From positions 39,191 through 103,190 of the forward strand of contig NGBS01000892.1 in the NCBI GenBank assembly GCA_002245135.1: DNA of 64,000 bases. Direction: 5' to 3'. The notes below the pieces were generated by a model that was not told the origin of the DNA, ran no database searches, and saw only the letters and a program-made list of their open reading frames with translations. A program made the translations under genes and the position numbers. Every line of letters begins with the position of its first letter. Positions within the stretch are counted from its first letter, which is position 1. Positions 63,414-64,000 of this stretch are shown piece by piece. The stretch comes from Proteromonas lacertae (Eukaryota > Sar > Bigyra > Opalinata > Proteromonadidae).

Positions 63414-64000
63414 TATGGATAATATGCTAAATAAGATAATTAAAGTATTCAATAACATAAAGAAGAAATTCAAATTTACTTTCAGAAGAATAGTTAAAAA
63501 AGTATTACAAGAAATTCAGGATATCTTCGAAATACATGAAACAATGGTAAAAAAAAAGAAAAATAGAAGATAATCAAATATTTAGTATGTTGTATTATCC
63601 ACAGTTATACAATAATAAACCATTAATCGATTTATCAATAATATTATCATCAAATATAAGTTCTATTAATATTAATACATTGGAATATAATAAAAACAAC
63701 TATACTTCCATAAATTTTTCAGGAATAGAAAAAATACAATTAATGATGTGATGAAGTTAATTGAGAATAACAGATATATATTAGTTAGTTATCCATATTA
63801 TAATGAGAAGGTAATGATAAAAAAAAATTCTTTCATATAGTTATATAATTGAAAGGAAAGGTAAATCAGTGAAATTTGAAAGTAATAAAGATATTAAACT
63901 CTACCAAGAAATCAAAAATATATTGGAAAAAGAAGAATCAATTAAAATAGATTATATAATCCAATACATATATGAAGGTATAGAAAAGTATGTCCCATTA
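63414..64000 (+). pseudogene. Hypothetical gene running off the window, frame broken at A-runs
   Basis: It starts MDNMLNKIIKVFNNIKKKFKF. Coding-like sequence continues to the window end but changes frame three times, each at or beside an adenine run: about 63547-63555 (nine A), about 63730-63735 (six A) and about 63819-63827 (nine A). Single-base changes in these runs would join all four segments. The last segment encodes KGKSVKFESNKDIKLYQEIK and continues past the edge. Introns of the local type do not fix the phase. The cause could be sequence errors, slippage or pseudogenisation. No family recognised. Confidence 0.4.

Noticed and set aside
63811-63840. A normal GTAATG...TAG intron of 30 nt in the edge gene
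   Set aside because: Removing it leaves the next segment out of phase, so it does not explain the frame change.
1-64000. tRNA, rRNA, CRISPR arrays, transposons or bacterial operons
   Set aside because: No cloverleaf-like B-box sequence, repeat-spacer array, terminal repeats with transposase, or operon-style gene spacing was found on reading both strands.

Overview
The window is nuclear DNA of a eukaryotic microbe. It is very AT-rich and gene-dense, with about 27 protein genes on both strands. Most genes are interrupted by very short spliceosomal introns, typically 23-42 nt, starting GTAT and ending TAG. Removing these introns restores frame, family motifs and a codon total divisible by three in almost every gene, so most models below are joined exons rather than single ORFs. 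The standard stop codons are used. A beta-first fused transhydrogenase, a Notch/EF-hand GlcNAc-1-phosphotransferase, a G-alpha, a 7TM-RGS protein and a DyP peroxidase fit a free-living or anaerobic protist, for example an amoebozoan-like lineage. I cannot name the organism. No rRNA, tRNA, transposon or CRISPR array was recognised.

Layout. 0-5 kb: proton-translocating NAD(P) transhydrogenase (+) and an unrecognised helical protein (-). 5-8 kb: a GNPTAB-like phosphotransferase. 8-14.6 kb: a head-to-tail array of four paralogues of an unnamed family with a membrane segment, a degenerate EF-hand and a conserved PHP/Y-D module. Two further members lie at 45.7-47.0 and 60.5-61.8 kb and carry apparent frame lesions. 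14.7-35.0 kb: one giant secreted-protein gene of about 6,773 residues, with five internal repeats of about 2.4 kb, discoidin-like, beta-helix-like and EGF-like parts.

35-44 kb: a divergently transcribed pair of IQ-motif/zinc-finger paralogues, an XPG/Asteroid-type nuclease, a 7TM-RGS protein and a coiled-coil protein. 44-58.7 kb: AAAP amino-acid transporter, PP2A scaffold subunit, LRR protein, GNAT acetyltransferase, DyP peroxidase, GT31 glycosyltransferase, Sel1-repeat protein and G-alpha. 58.8-64 kb: a ubiquitin-like-domain protein, the sixth family member, a 1.2-kb gene-poor stretch, and an edge gene disrupted at poly-A runs.

Functional themes: the 7TM-RGS and the G-alpha could act in one signalling pathway. 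The phosphotransferase and GT31 enzyme point to Golgi glycan processing. The giant protein is probably surface-associated or extracellular. The most novel content is the six-member EF-hand-like/membrane family and the internally repeated giant gene.
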